Source of the DNA: Caulobacter sp031457805
GTDB lineage: Bacteria; Pseudomonadota; Alphaproteobacteria; Caulobacterales; Caulobacteraceae
Assembly (NCBI RefSeq): GCF_031457805.1
Contig: NZ_JAVDXI010000004.1
Span: 248,001 to 312,000, forward strand
Length of the DNA: 64,000 nt
Reading direction: 5' to 3'
Shown: positions 52,397 to 63,888 of the stretch, piece after piece
How the letters are laid out: the number at the start of each line of letters is the position of its first letter
Numbering within the stretch: the stretch's first letter is position 1
The notes under the pieces: model-generated
Databases searched by the model: none
What the model saw: only the letters and a program-made list of their open reading frames with translations
What the model was told of the DNA's origin: nothing
Translations under genes and position numbers: made by a program

Positions 52397-52512
52397 CTAG
52401 AGCGTGACGCCGAAAGTGGGAACCGGTTTCGGCGCGCGTTACGCTCTAAGTGTTTGATCTAGAGCCTCGTTATCGCGTCAAATCGATTCCGTTTTGACGC
52501 GCGAGGCTCTAG
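52397..52512. repeat. family B palindromic element, copy 2
   Basis: A 116-bp element with ends CTAGAGC/GCTCTAG and the arms GACGCCGAAAGTGGGAACCG/CGGTTTCGGCGC and GCGTCAAATCGATTCCGTTTTGACGC. It fills most of the folP-thiD spacer. This is the one copy whose CTAG does not supply a stop codon. Confidence 0.93.
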
Positions 52513-52551
52513 GCGGGAATCGGACGCGCACAAAGGGCGCTTGGGCGCGCC

Positions 52552-53376
52552 TCAGGTTGTTGGCGCGACGCTGCGAACGGCCCGAAAAACCTCCAGCGCC
52601 TGGACGGTTTCGCGCACGTCATGCACCCGTACGGCCGCCACGCCCGCCTGGGCTCCGACCAGGTGCGCGGCGATCGAGCCGCCCAGACGATCGCTGGCCT
52701 CATGGGCCGACGGATCGATCCCGGCGATGAACCGCTTGCGGCTGGCGCCGAGCAAGATCGGGTAGCCCAAGGCCACGAAGCGTGGGAGAGCCGCCAGCAG
52801 GGCAAGATTGTGCTCCAGCGTCTTGCCAAAGCCGATTCCGGGATCCAGCCAGATCTTCTCCTTGGCCACCCCCGCGGCCATGGCTGTAAACGCCCGCGCC
52901 AGAAGGAAGGCCTCGACCTCGGCCACCACGTCATCATAGCGGGGCGCGTCCTGCATCGTCCCGGGCTCGCCAAGCATGTGCATCAGCACCACTTCGCAAC
53001 CCAGCTCGGCGGCGACCTCTGGCGCTTGCGGCGAGAAACGCAGCGCGGCGACATCGTTCCAGATCGTGGCTCCGGCCTTGATCGCCGCACGCGCCACGCC
53101 GGGCTTCATGGTGTCGATCGAGATGGTGATGTCGCTGGCCTTGCGGATCGCCTCGATCAGGGGGACCACGCGCAGGATCTCGTCGAACTCCGAGACCGGC
53201 GTCGCGCCCGGCCGGGTGCTCTCGCCGCCGATATCGAGGATGTCGGCGCCCTGGGCGATCATTCGGCGGGCATGCTCGATCCCATCGGCGACCGAGAAGA
53301 ACTGGCCGCCGTCGGAGAAGCTATCGGGCGTGACGTTGACGATCCCCATGACCCGGGGCCGATAGGCGGTGCTCAT
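52552..53376 (-). CDS. folP: dihydropteroate synthase
   Basis: A 274-aa enzyme that joins p-aminobenzoate to the pterin diphosphate in folate synthesis, the sulfonamide target. Motifs are GIVNVTPDSFSDGG, DIGGESTRPGA, ISIDTMKPGVARAAI, DPGIGFGKTLEHN and the ASRKRF loop. It lies ten bases after the hybrid kinase on the same strand and could share its transcript. The more usual neighbour ftsH is two genes away. Confidence 0.96.
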   Translation of the reverse strand: MSTAYRPRVMGIVNVTPDSFSDGGQFFSVADGIEHARRMIAQGADILDIGGESTRPGATPVSEFDEILRVVPLIEAIRKASDITISIDTMKPGVARAAIKAGATIWNDVAALRFSPQAPEVAAELGCEVVLMHMLGEPGTMQDAPRYDDVVAEVEAFLLARAFTAMAAGVAKEKIWLDPGIGFGKTLEHNLALLAALPRFVALGYPILLGASRKRFIAGIDPSAHEASDRLGGSIAAHLVGAQAGVAAVRVHDVRETVQALEVFRAVRSVAPTT

Positions 53377-53386
53377 GGAGCCAGCC

Positions 53387-55489
53387 TTACGCCTCTCCCA
53401 GCATCCGGTCGACCCGCCCCGCCAGATCGCTGACCGCGAAGGGTTTGGTCAGCACCTCCATGCCGTATTCAATATGGCCGTGGTTGAGCACGGCGTTCTC
53501 AGCGTAGCCTGTGATGAACATCACTTTCAGTGCGGGCAGGATCGCGCGGGCGCCGTCGGCCACCTGCCGACCGTTCAGGCCGCCAGGCAAGCCGACGTCG
53601 GTGATCAGCAGGTCAACCTGCCGACCCGACTGCAGGATCCTCAAGCCTGCGGCGCCGTCGGACGCCTCCAGGCACGCGTAACCCAACTCGGACAGCGCAT
53701 CGACCACCAGCATCCGCACCGTCGGCTCATCGTCGACAATGAGCACTGTCCTGTCAGCGTGGGCGTGCGGGGCGTCCGACGACGGGACCTGGGTGTCGAT
53801 CTCTTCTTCCCCCAGATGGCGGGGAAGATAGAGACAGACCATCGTGCCCTGCCCTACCTCGGAATAGATCCGAACATGGCCGTGCGACTGCCGGGCGAAG
53901 CCATAGACCATCGACAGACCAAGGCCTGTGCCTTGCCCGATGGGCTTTGTGGTGAAGAAGGGGTCGAAGACGCGCTCCAGCGTCGCCTTGTCGATGCCTG
54001 TGCCCGTGTCACTCACACAGACCGAAACATACTGCCCTGCGTCTAGCCCGTGTTCGCGGGCGGTGCGCGAATCCAGCCAACGATTTCCGGTCTCGATCGT
54101 GATCTTGCCGCCATCCGGCATCGCGTCGCGGGCGTTGATACAGAGGTTGAGGAGCGCGTTCTCCAACTGGTTGGCGTCGACCAAAGTCGGCCAGAGGCCC
54201 GTCGCCGCGACATTCTCGACCTCGATCGATGGTCCGACGGTCCGACGGACCAGCTCGACGAAGTCTGGCAGCAGCCTGTTGACCACGACTGGGCGCGGCG
54301 CGAGGGTCTGGCGGCGCGAGAAGGCGAGCAGGCGATGGGTCAGGGCCGCCGCCCGCCGCGCCGCCCCTTGACCGGCCGCGAGGTAGCGATCGACCTCGCC
54401 CGTGCGCCCCTGAGCCAAGCGTGCGCCAATCATCTCGAATGAGCCCGAGATGCCAGCCAGCAAATTGTTGAAATCATGCGCCAGGCCGCCTGTCAGCTGT
54501 CCGACGGCCTCCATTTTCTGCGCCTGGCGCAGCGCTTCTTCCGTACGCGCACGCTCTTCCAGCGCCTGGGTGATGCGGCTCTCAAGCGTCTCATTGAGAC
54601 TTCGGAGCTCGGCCTCGGCGCGCTTGCGGGCGGTGACGTCCTGAAACAGCACCGCGACCTGCTTCAATTCGGGTGGCTCGATCCGGAACGAGGACAGTTC
54701 GAGATGGCGGCCTGTCGCCACGAGTTCCTGCTCGAAGCGGATCGGCGCCCCTGTCCGCAGCACCGCGCCATAGCGCGCCACCCAGGCGTCTGCTTCGTCG
54801 GGAACCATCCCGCGAAGCGTCCGTCCCACGACGTCAGGAATGCCCGCGTGCCGCTCATAGGCGGCGTTGGCCATGATGTGGACGTAGTCGCTGTCGGGAC
54901 CGTGCGGACCATCGAGGAACTCGATGATGCAGAAGCCCTCGTCCATCGACTCAAAGAGCGCCTGGAAGCGAAGCTCGTCGGCGCGATGGGCGCGTTCCTG
55001 CCGAACTCTTTCGGTGATGTCGTTGCAGAGGACGAGAACCCCCTGCACCTCGCCATCATCGGCCCGCACCGCCGAGAACATCAAGTTGCACCAGGCCGCC
55101 TCCCCGTTCTCCCGCACGAAGCTGACATATTCGCGCACAAGGCTCTCGCCAGCCTGCGCGCGACTGAGCATCGCGCCGATCTCCTGAATGGGGAAGGCTT
55201 CGGCGCCCCCGACGCCCAAGGTCAGCGATGGGAACAGGACCTTGGCGGCGTCGTTGTGCAGCATCACCGCCCCGTTCCCCCACGCGAGGAACGAGGGAAT
55301 CGGGGAGGCCAGCATCATGCCGGCCGAGACCTTGAGCGCTGCAGACCACGCTTCGGGGGAGCCCAAGGCGGTTTTGGACCAGTCGAACATCGCGATGGCG
55401 CGTCCCTGTTCGCCTAGCCCCGCAAGGAAGGCCGGCGGACCCAACAGGGTGGGCGAGCCCTTTGGCTCGGCGGCGGACACGGTATCCAA
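53387..55489 (-). CDS. cytoplasmic hybrid sensor histidine kinase (PAS repeats-HisKA-HATPase-REC)
   Basis: A 700-aa kinase without a membrane segment. Three PAS-like regions are seen: FDWSKTALGSPEAWSAALKV (about 35-160), FQALFESMDEGFCIIEFLDG (about 175-305) and linker helices. The phosphoacceptor is His338 in LTGGLAHDFNNLLAG. ATPase boxes are NLCINARDAM, DTGTGID and GTGLGLSMV. The receiver domain begins RTVLIVDDEPTVRMLV with Asp631 in LLITDVGLPG. The start is a TTG at 55489; a GTG nine bases later is an alternative. It lies between the ftsH terminator and folP. No partner regulator is near. Confidence 0.9.
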   Translation of the reverse strand: MDTVSAAEPKGSPTLLGPPAFLAGLGEQGRAIAMFDWSKTALGSPEAWSAALKVSAGMMLASPIPSFLAWGNGAVMLHNDAAKVLFPSLTLGVGGAEAFPIQEIGAMLSRAQAGESLVREYVSFVRENGEAAWCNLMFSAVRADDGEVQGVLVLCNDITERVRQERAHRADELRFQALFESMDEGFCIIEFLDGPHGPDSDYVHIMANAAYERHAGIPDVVGRTLRGMVPDEADAWVARYGAVLRTGAPIRFEQELVATGRHLELSSFRIEPPELKQVAVLFQDVTARKRAEAELRSLNETLESRITQALEERARTEEALRQAQKMEAVGQLTGGLAHDFNNLLAGISGSFEMIGARLAQGRTGEVDRYLAAGQGAARRAAALTHRLLAFSRRQTLAPRPVVVNRLLPDFVELVRRTVGPSIEVENVAATGLWPTLVDANQLENALLNLCINARDAMPDGGKITIETGNRWLDSRTAREHGLDAGQYVSVCVSDTGTGIDKATLERVFDPFFTTKPIGQGTGLGLSMVYGFARQSHGHVRIYSEVGQGTMVCLYLPRHLGEEEIDTQVPSSDAPHAHADRTVLIVDDEPTVRMLVVDALSELGYACLEASDGAAGLRILQSGRQVDLLITDVGLPGGLNGRQVADGARAILPALKVMFITGYAENAVLNHGHIEYGMEVLTKPFAVSDLAGRVDRMLGEA

Positions 55490-55582
55490 TCGAAACAGCC
55501 CCGGAACCGCACTTGCACGGCGAAGCTTTTAACGGGTTCTCGCGTCTGGAGTTGCAACGCCCCGCAGAAAATTCGACGAGAA

Positions 55583-55610
55583 AAAAGCCGGCCCCTTCGA
55601 GCCGGCTTTT
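55583..55610 (-). terminator. ftsH terminator
   Basis: A perfect 10-bp stem AAAAGCCGGC/GCCGGCTTTT with an 8-base loop lies 20 bp beyond the ftsH stop. On the minus strand it ends in TTTTTT, a clear intrinsic terminator. Confidence 0.88.
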
Positions 55611-55630
55611 CCTGGGTTACAGAAGCGATC

Positions 55631-57511
<1,881 letters not shown>

Positions 57512-57608
57512 ACGCCTTGTCTTCCTAGCGAATGGGGTCTTCACAGCGAGTAGAGGTCTCGACCACCCAAGATAGGGGGTCGGGAGCGCTTGCGCCACGG
57601 ACGTGACA

Positions 57609-58835
57609 TCAGGTCACGGATTCTTGGTCGAAAAGGCCAACGGCGGCCTTGAACCGATCCAGAACGAGCGAGCGCGCACACGCCTCTCCTTCGGCTGCAA
57701 GCTCCGGGCCGTCAAGCATCAGCTCCCCCGGCCCGTCACGACCTTCCCGCATCATCAGCGGCAGCGAAGGGCGCGCAGCGGCGGCGATCGTGACCAGTCT
57801 TGCCCGCTGCTGGGGCCCCAGACGGGCCGCCTGCCCCTTCAAGGGCCCAATCGCTGCGGAGAGGTCGCCGGCCGCAACTTCCCAACGTCCATCCCAAACG
57901 CCGAGTTCGCGGGGCGCCAGGTTCAGGCGCGCAAGGCCGCCCCTCGAGACTTCACCCGCGTCACGACAGACCAGAATTTCCGAGGTCGCCTCGAGGCGCG
58001 CGCCCGCAAGCGTGGCCGTGAAGGCGTCACCGGTGCGAACGCGCTCGACCAACCGCGCCAGGCGCTCGCCCCGGGGCGGTCGCTCGGTTCCACTGGCGCA
58101 AAGAAGCGCGGCGGCCAGGTGCACTGGAGCGACGTCGCGCGACAGACGGATCACGCCGGCGGCGTCGATCTCAAACGCCGGTGGCGGGAGCGCTTCAAAA
58201 AGGCCCGCCGGCGACGCGCTGGGCGCACTGGCCCGCGCGCGAGCTCGCGCATAGCGCAGGTCAAGGTTGGCAGGATCTTCGAGCCAGGTCTCCCCCTCCT
58301 GCGCGAGGCTGTCCCGGATGTCGGCGCGCGTCAGCGAGAGCAGAGGCCGCAGAAGGAAGATCCCGCGCCCCTCAGGCCATACTGGCGAAGGCGACCACTC
58401 CCTTGGATCCGAGACCGAGGACCCCTCAGCCCTCATCGCCGCGCCCTCGGCGAGGTCGCTGGCCGTGTGGCCCAGGATCAGCACCCGAGCGCCGGCCTGG
58501 CGCGCAGCGTTCGCCAGCAGTCCATGCCGCGCGCGTCGCGCAGCAGCCGGGAGACCCGTCCGGGGCTTATCGCCGGTCCAGATCAGCGCCCGGGCGTCGG
58601 CGCCCAATGCGCGAGCCTTGGCGACCGCCTGGTCCGTCCAGACTTGGCTGTCGGGCTGAAGCTGGTGATCGACGACAAGAGCCAGGACCGGGCGCCCCCT
58701 TGGTCGCGCCCAATTCAGGATCGTCTTGAGCAGGAACAGAGAGTCCCCACCGCCGGAAAAGCCAACGCTGACCGGCGCGCGAGACGTTGGATCCAGCCGC
58801 CTATCGAGGGCGGCTCGAACCTGGTCTAGGCGCAC
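57609..58835 (-). CDS. tilS: tRNA(Ile)-lysidine synthase
   Basis: A 408-aa N-type ATP pyrophosphatase that turns C34 of tRNA-Ile(CAU) into lysidine, letting it read AUA. The PP-loop is VGFSGGGDSLFLLKT; PAAARRARHGLLANAARQAG and ILGHTASDLAEG follow as in the family. The C-terminal half (about 230-408) is the variable tRNA-binding part. I chose GTG 58835, which overlaps the cpoB stop; an open frame extends to 58925 within cpoB. The PP-loop reads SGGGDS where many relatives have SGGxDS, so it is intact. Confidence 0.88.
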   Translation of the reverse strand: MRLDQVRAALDRRLDPTSRAPVSVGFSGGGDSLFLLKTILNWARPRGRPVLALVVDHQLQPDSQVWTDQAVAKARALGADARALIWTGDKPRTGLPAAARRARHGLLANAARQAGARVLILGHTASDLAEGAAMRAEGSSVSDPREWSPSPVWPEGRGIFLLRPLLSLTRADIRDSLAQEGETWLEDPANLDLRYARARARASAPSASPAGLFEALPPPAFEIDAAGVIRLSRDVAPVHLAAALLCASGTERPPRGERLARLVERVRTGDAFTATLAGARLEATSEILVCRDAGEVSRGGLARLNLAPRELGVWDGRWEVAAGDLSAAIGPLKGQAARLGPQQRARLVTIAAAARPSLPLMMREGRDGPGELMLDGPELAAEGEACARSLVLDRFKAAVGLFDQESVT

Positions 58836-59680
58836 TTGGCCGCGACGCGGGTGGAAGCCGCGCGCGAGTTCACCTGGGCCGGCGCTTTGGGATAGCGCTT
58901 GGCCAGCTCGTCGAGCGTCCGGCAAGCTTCAGCAGTCTTCTTTAGCGCCACCATCGACCGCGCCAGCTTGAGTGTCGCGTCGGGCGCCCAGCTGGTCTGC
59001 GGCCAGCCTCGAATGGCGCCGATGTAGTTGCCCGCAGCGTCGGTATAGGCTTCACGCACGAACTGCGTCTCGCCAAGCCAGTAGCGGGCCTCGGAAGCCC
59101 TCGGCGTGTCCGGATAGTTGTTCACGTAGGCGGCGAACGCCTGCTCGGCGTTAGCGTAGTCGCCCGCCAGCAACAGATCCTTGGCCTGCTTGAACGCCAC
59201 CGCCGGGTCGGCAGGCGGCGCGGGCGGCGGCGGGACATCTCCGGCCAGCGGCGGCGAGGCCTGAGCGGTCGCCGACGCCTGAAGGTCCGCCAGCGTCTTC
59301 TCGATCGCGGCGAGCCGCTGCTCAAGAGCGTCAGCGCGCGCCTTCTGCTCGGCGGCGGCGCGCTGGGCCTTGGTCAGTTCGAAGTTCGTCGCCTCGTTCT
59401 GGCCGTTCAGTCGCGTCAGGGTCTGCTCAAGGTCGGACACGCGCTCGTTCAGCGCCGCGATCTGCGCGTCGGTCTCGGCCGGCTGCACGACCACGGGCTT
59501 ACCGGTATCCCGGCCCTGGAACACGATGGAGCGCAGCTCGCGCACGACCTTCTCCATACGCTCGACGCGCTTGGCGGAACGATCGTCCAAGGGATCGGCC
59601 GGCGGCAAAGGAGTTTGGGCGACCGCCACGACGGCGGTGGAGGCGAACAGGACGGCGAGCAGGGCGGATTTCAGCGTCAT
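58826..59680 (-). CDS. cpoB: Tol-Pal system protein CpoB (YbgF)
   Basis: A 284-aa periplasmic protein with a signal peptide ending AVVAVAQ. An N-terminal coiled coil (DAQIAALNERVSDLEQTLTR; AEQKARADALEQRLAAIEKT) and a Pro-rich linker precede the TPR region (FKQAKDLLLAGDYANAEQAF; ASEARYWLGETQFV). CpoB links Tol-Pal to peptidoglycan synthesis at division in relatives. It follows pal after 77 bp that hold a terminator and its stop overlaps the tilS start. Confidence 0.93.
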   Translation of the reverse strand: MTLKSALLAVLFASTAVVAVAQTPLPPADPLDDRSAKRVERMEKVVRELRSIVFQGRDTGKPVVVQPAETDAQIAALNERVSDLEQTLTRLNGQNEATNFELTKAQRAAAEQKARADALEQRLAAIEKTLADLQASATAQASPPLAGDVPPPPAPPADPAVAFKQAKDLLLAGDYANAEQAFAAYVNNYPDTPRASEARYWLGETQFVREAYTDAAGNYIGAIRGWPQTSWAPDATLKLARSMVALKKTAEACRTLDELAKRYPKAPAQVNSRAASTRVAAKCA

Positions 59681-59714
59681 GGCCGTGATTTACCGATAGA
59701 GCCGAGACAAAACT

Positions 59715-59744
59715 AGGGCGGCTTCTCGCTTGAGAAGCCGCCCT
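59715..59744 (-). terminator. terminator after pal
   Basis: A perfect 13-bp stem AGGGCGGCTTCTC/GAGAAGCCGCCCT with a 4-base loop, followed on the minus strand by AGTTTTG. It lies 14 bp beyond the pal stop and would reduce cpoB-tilS transcription from upstream. Confidence 0.75.
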
Positions 59745-59757
59745 GTCTGAAAGCGTC

Positions 59758-60306
59758 TTAGCGAGCGCCGTCCGTGATGGCCGTGCGGCCGTTACGGTTC
59801 TTGGCCCAGGCCTCTTCGCTCGAACCCGGATCGATCGGGCGTTCCTTGCCGAACGAGATCGTCTCGATACGCGCGCCCGCAACGCCCTGGGCTATCAGGA
59901 AGTCACGCACGGCGTTAGCGCGGCGGGCGCCGAGCGCCAGGTTGTACTCGCGGGTGCCGCGTTCGTCGGCGTTGCCTTCGATGCGGACTCGCACGCCCGG
60001 ATAGCGGTTCAACCACTGGGCCTGACCGGCGAGCACCGGCTGGGCGTCAGCGCGGATCACATACTCGTCGGTGTCGAAGTAGACGCGGTCGCCGATGTTC
60101 ACGACGAAGTCCTGAACCGAGCCGGGCAGGATGCCGCTCGTCACCGGCGGCTGGGCCGGCGGCGTGTAGGGCGTGGGCTGCGTCGGCTGCGGCGCCGGCG
60201 GCGGCGTGACAGGCTGGGGCTTCGGACGCGAAGCGCAGGCGGCGAGCGAGGCGGCGGCCAGGCCGACGAGCGCCAGTCGAACGGCGCGCTGGGTGTCGAA
60301 GCTCAT
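59758..60306 (-). CDS. pal: peptidoglycan-associated outer-membrane lipoprotein Pal
   Basis: A 182-aa lipoprotein that anchors the outer membrane to peptidoglycan and binds TolB. The signal ends SLAAC (Cys24). A Pro/Gln/Thr-rich linker precedes the OmpA-like domain (VYFDTDEYVIRADAQPVLAG; IEGNADERGTREYNLALGAR with the diaminopimelate-binding residues). Upstream ATGs lie in a frame without a signal, so ATG 60306 behind GAGGAGAAACTGG is used. Confidence 0.96.
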   Translation of the reverse strand: MSFDTQRAVRLALVGLAAASLAACASRPKPQPVTPPPAPQPTQPTPYTPPAQPPVTSGILPGSVQDFVVNIGDRVYFDTDEYVIRADAQPVLAGQAQWLNRYPGVRVRIEGNADERGTREYNLALGARRANAVRDFLIAQGVAGARIETISFGKERPIDPGSSEEAWAKNRNGRTAITDGAR

Positions 60307-60518
60307 CCAGTTTCTCCTCAAGTCTACGAAACTCTGCCTGATCCATACCTGCGCAACGCTTGGAATGGACCCTCTAAATGTCTGACCAAGCCTCACAATG
60401 ATGTCAGATGCCCGTCAGACGATGCGGATTCACTTGCGGCGGGAATAGCGATCGCAGAGGCCATCCTCTGCCCGGGAACGCGCAACGACAGCTAAGGTTG
60501 CGCGCGCCTATCGCCGCT

Positions 60519-61817
60519 TCAGTCCAGAAGGGGCGACCAAGCCGGGTCTGAGGCCGAACCGCCATACGCGGCCGGGCGCAAGATCCGTCCTGTGATGTCG
60601 ACCGTCCAGAGCCTCGGATTACCGCTCGCGCCTTCCCGGAAGAACATCAGCACCCGCCCGTTCGGCGCCCAGGTGGGGCCTTCATCCAGGTAGCTGGTGG
60701 TCAACAGGCGCTCATCACCGCCGTCGGCGCGCATGACCCCGATGTGGAATTCACCGCCGGTCTGCTTGGTGAAGGCGATGAAGTCGCCACGCGGGCTCCA
60801 CACAGGTGTGGTGTAGCGGCCGCCGCCGTAGGAAATCCGCCGTACGCCCGAGCCGTCGGTGTTCATCACGTAGATCTGCGCCTGCCCCCCTCGGTCGGAG
60901 TTGAACACAATCTTGGTCCCGTCCGGCGAGAACGACGGCGAGGTGTCGATGGCCGGATCGGTCGTGATCCGGGTGGTCGCCCGCGAGCGCAGGTCCATCA
61001 GATAGATGTCGCTGTTGCCGTTGCGCTCCACCGAGAACGCCACCTTGCTACCGTCCGGCGAGAAGCGGGGCGCGAACACCATGCCAGGGAACTTGCCGAC
61101 GGTTTCCTGGCGGCTGGTCTCAAGGTTCAGCAAGTAGATCGACGACCCGGTCGGCCGCAGGGCCATGTAGGTCAGTTCCTGGCTCGTCGACGAGAAGCGC
61201 GGCGTCATGACGATGTACGAGCCGTCGGTCAGGTACTGCGGATTGGCCCCGTCCTGATCCATGATCGCCAGACGCTTGACGCGGTTCAGCTTGGGGCCGC
61301 TCTCCGCGACAAAGGCCACGCGCGTGTCGAAATAGCCCTTCTCGCCCGTCAGGCGCTCATAGACCGCGTCGCTGATCTTGTGGGCGACCCGGCGCCAGTT
61401 GTCGGGCGTGGACGAGAACTGCAGACCCAAGAGTTGCTGCTGGCTGAAAACGTCCCAGAGACGGAAGTCCACCCGCAGGCCGCCGTCGGCGCCGACTGTG
61501 ACCTGGCCGTTGATCAGCGCCTGGGCGCCGGTGGCCTGCCAGTCGGGGAAGCGCGGCTGCACGTTCACGTCGGCCAGTTTGTCAGCGACGCCGGTGACGT
61601 TCAGCGGCTGGAAGAGGCCCGAGCGCTCAAGATTGCCCGTGATGACCTGCGCGATCTCCGCGCCGCGCGGCGAGCCCGAGAAGGACGGGACCGCGATTGG
61701 CAGCGGCTTGACCGCGCCCGCGTTGATGTCGACCTCGATCTGCGCGGCGGCCGGGGTGACGAGGGCCGCGCCGCTCAGCAGGGCGGCGACCATCAGCAGC
61801 AGGGCTTTAAGGCGCAT
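60519..61817 (-). CDS. tolB: Tol-Pal beta-propeller protein TolB
   Basis: A 432-aa periplasmic protein with signal peptide MRLKALLLMVAALLSGAALV...AAAQ, an N-terminal alpha/beta domain and a six-bladed propeller. The blades show the repeating FSPDGSKVAFS, FSPDGTKIVFNSDRGGQAQI and WSPRGDFIAFTKQTG units. It couples Pal to the TolA/Q/R motor. ATG 61817 follows AAGGAGACCCTG; ATG 61835 would add six residues (MSKETL). It lies 29 bp after tolA. Confidence 0.96.
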   Translation of the reverse strand: MRLKALLLMVAALLSGAALVTPAAAQIEVDINAGAVKPLPIAVPSFSGSPRGAEIAQVITGNLERSGLFQPLNVTGVADKLADVNVQPRFPDWQATGAQALINGQVTVGADGGLRVDFRLWDVFSQQQLLGLQFSSTPDNWRRVAHKISDAVYERLTGEKGYFDTRVAFVAESGPKLNRVKRLAIMDQDGANPQYLTDGSYIVMTPRFSSTSQELTYMALRPTGSSIYLLNLETSRQETVGKFPGMVFAPRFSPDGSKVAFSVERNGNSDIYLMDLRSRATTRITTDPAIDTSPSFSPDGTKIVFNSDRGGQAQIYVMNTDGSGVRRISYGGGRYTTPVWSPRGDFIAFTKQTGGEFHIGVMRADGGDERLLTTSYLDEGPTWAPNGRVLMFFREGASGNPRLWTVDITGRILRPAAYGGSASDPAWSPLLD

Positions 61818-61846
61818 CAGGGTCTCCTTGCTCATCTTTTCAAGCT

Positions 61847-62659
61847 TCAACGCGAACAGGCCTGTTTTGCGTTGAAGTTGAGGGCGATTTTCTGACCGTA
61901 CAGGTCCGAAGGCAGGTAAGCGAACGGCGACGCCGCGAACAGCGCGCGAATGGCGCGGTCCGATGCGGCCTTCACGACGGGATCGGGCGAGGACGTGCCG
62001 GGCGATTCCGGCTGGCCCACGACGCGACCGCCGGGTCCGATCACGAAGACGACGCGGACATTGACGTTGGCGCCGCCCTCGACCTCGCAATTGGGGTTCC
62101 AGCGATCCTGGACCTCGCCCTGCAAGCGTCCGAGCGCCGCGGCTGAGAGCCCGGTGGCCGCGCCCATGGCGGGCCGCGCCGACACCGAGGTTTCAGCGCG
62201 CGCCGGGCCTTTGGCCGCATTGGCTGTCGGCTTGCCGCTCGCCTTCTGAGTCTTGGCGATGGAAGCCTCGAGCGAGGCGAAGAAGTCGCTCTCGCTCTTC
62301 TTCTGTGGCTTTGGCTTCGCCGGCGTGGGGGTCGGCGTTGGCTTCGGCGTCGGCGTGGGCTTGGGTGGTGGCGCCGGGGCCGGCGTTGGAGTCGGAGACG
62401 GCGTCGGCGCAGGCGGCTGCGGCGTCGCCTCGGGCGTCGGCTCCGGGGTCTGGGCGGTCTGTTCCTCCAGCGCCTCCTCAGCGGGACGCACATTGGTCGG
62501 GCCGTTGGTGACGATCGTGACCGGCACCGACTCGCCGATCGTGATCGGCTCGGACCGCTTCCACGGCACACCGAACGCGATCACGGCCGCCACGGCGCCG
62601 TGCAGCGCGATCGAGCCCAGCAGGGCCGGAGACAGAGTCTGTTCGCGGCGGGCGCTCAT
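61847..62659 (-). CDS. tolA: Tol-Pal system protein TolA
   Basis: A 270-aa inner-membrane protein that spans the periplasm. One N-terminal helix (LLGSIALHGAVAAVIAFGVP) precedes a long Pro/Thr/Lys-rich rod (PTPTPKPTPTPTPAKPKP) instead of the Ala-rich helix of E. coli. The C-terminal TonB/TolA-like domain begins LQGEVQDRWNPNCEVEGGAN, with a Cys pair (NPNCEVE and KQACSR) probably forming a disulphide. It lies seven bases after tolR. Confidence 0.92.
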   Translation of the reverse strand: MSARREQTLSPALLGSIALHGAVAAVIAFGVPWKRSEPITIGESVPVTIVTNGPTNVRPAEEALEEQTAQTPEPTPEATPQPPAPTPSPTPTPAPAPPPKPTPTPKPTPTPTPAKPKPQKKSESDFFASLEASIAKTQKASGKPTANAAKGPARAETSVSARPAMGAATGLSAAALGRLQGEVQDRWNPNCEVEGGANVNVRVVFVIGPGGRVVGQPESPGTSSPDPVVKAASDRAIRALFAASPFAYLPSDLYGQKIALNFNAKQACSR

Positions 62660-62666
62660 GCCGCTC

Positions 62667-63185
62667 CTACTGCGCGGGCCGCAGGTCGGCCGCGCCTTCC
62701 GGCTGTGCGTCGCGCGGGGCCGCGCCCGTCGAGGGACCGCCCGTCTCGGTGATCAGGTTGATCTTGTTGAAGCCGGCGTTCGACAGGCCCGCCATGACCT
62801 GAGCGACCACGGCGTAGGTCGCCCCGCCGTCGGCGCGCACGAAGATCGGCTTGTCATAGCCGTCGCCCGCGATCGCGCCGATGCGCGGCGCCAGGTTTTC
62901 GAACGGGATCTGCGTCTCGCCGACGAAGATCTGACCATCCTTGCGGATCGAGACGGTGATGGGCTCGTCCTGGTTCTGGAGAGCGGCGGCCTCGGTCTTG
63001 GGCAACTCCAGTGGAACCCCGGCGGTCAGCAGCGGCGCCGAGATCATGAAGATGATCAGCAGCACCAGCATCACGTCGACCAGCGGCGTAACGTTGATCT
63101 CGGACAGCGCGCCGCGCGAACGGCGACCGCGACGACGGCCTCGTCGCCCGCCCGTCGCGAAAGCGTCGTTGGAGGACATCGCCAT
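62667..63185 (-). CDS. tolR: Tol-Pal motor protein TolR
   Basis: A 172-aa ExbD/TolR protein. A basic N-terminus precedes the single helix with the conserved Asp of the proton path, ALSEINVTPLVDVMLVLLII, then a periplasmic domain (VFVRADGGATYAVVAQVMAG-like segment). With TolQ it forms the proton-driven motor acting on TolA. ATG 63185 is used; ATG 63179 is possible. It lies four bases after tolQ. Confidence 0.95.
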   Translation of the reverse strand: MAMSSNDAFATGGRRGRRRGRRSRGALSEINVTPLVDVMLVLLIIFMISAPLLTAGVPLELPKTEAAALQNQDEPITVSIRKDGQIFVGETQIPFENLAPRIGAIAGDGYDKPIFVRADGGATYAVVAQVMAGLSNAGFNKINLITETGGPSTGAAPRDAQPEGAADLRPAQ

Positions 63186-63189
63186 CGGG

Positions 63190-63888
<699 letters not shown>

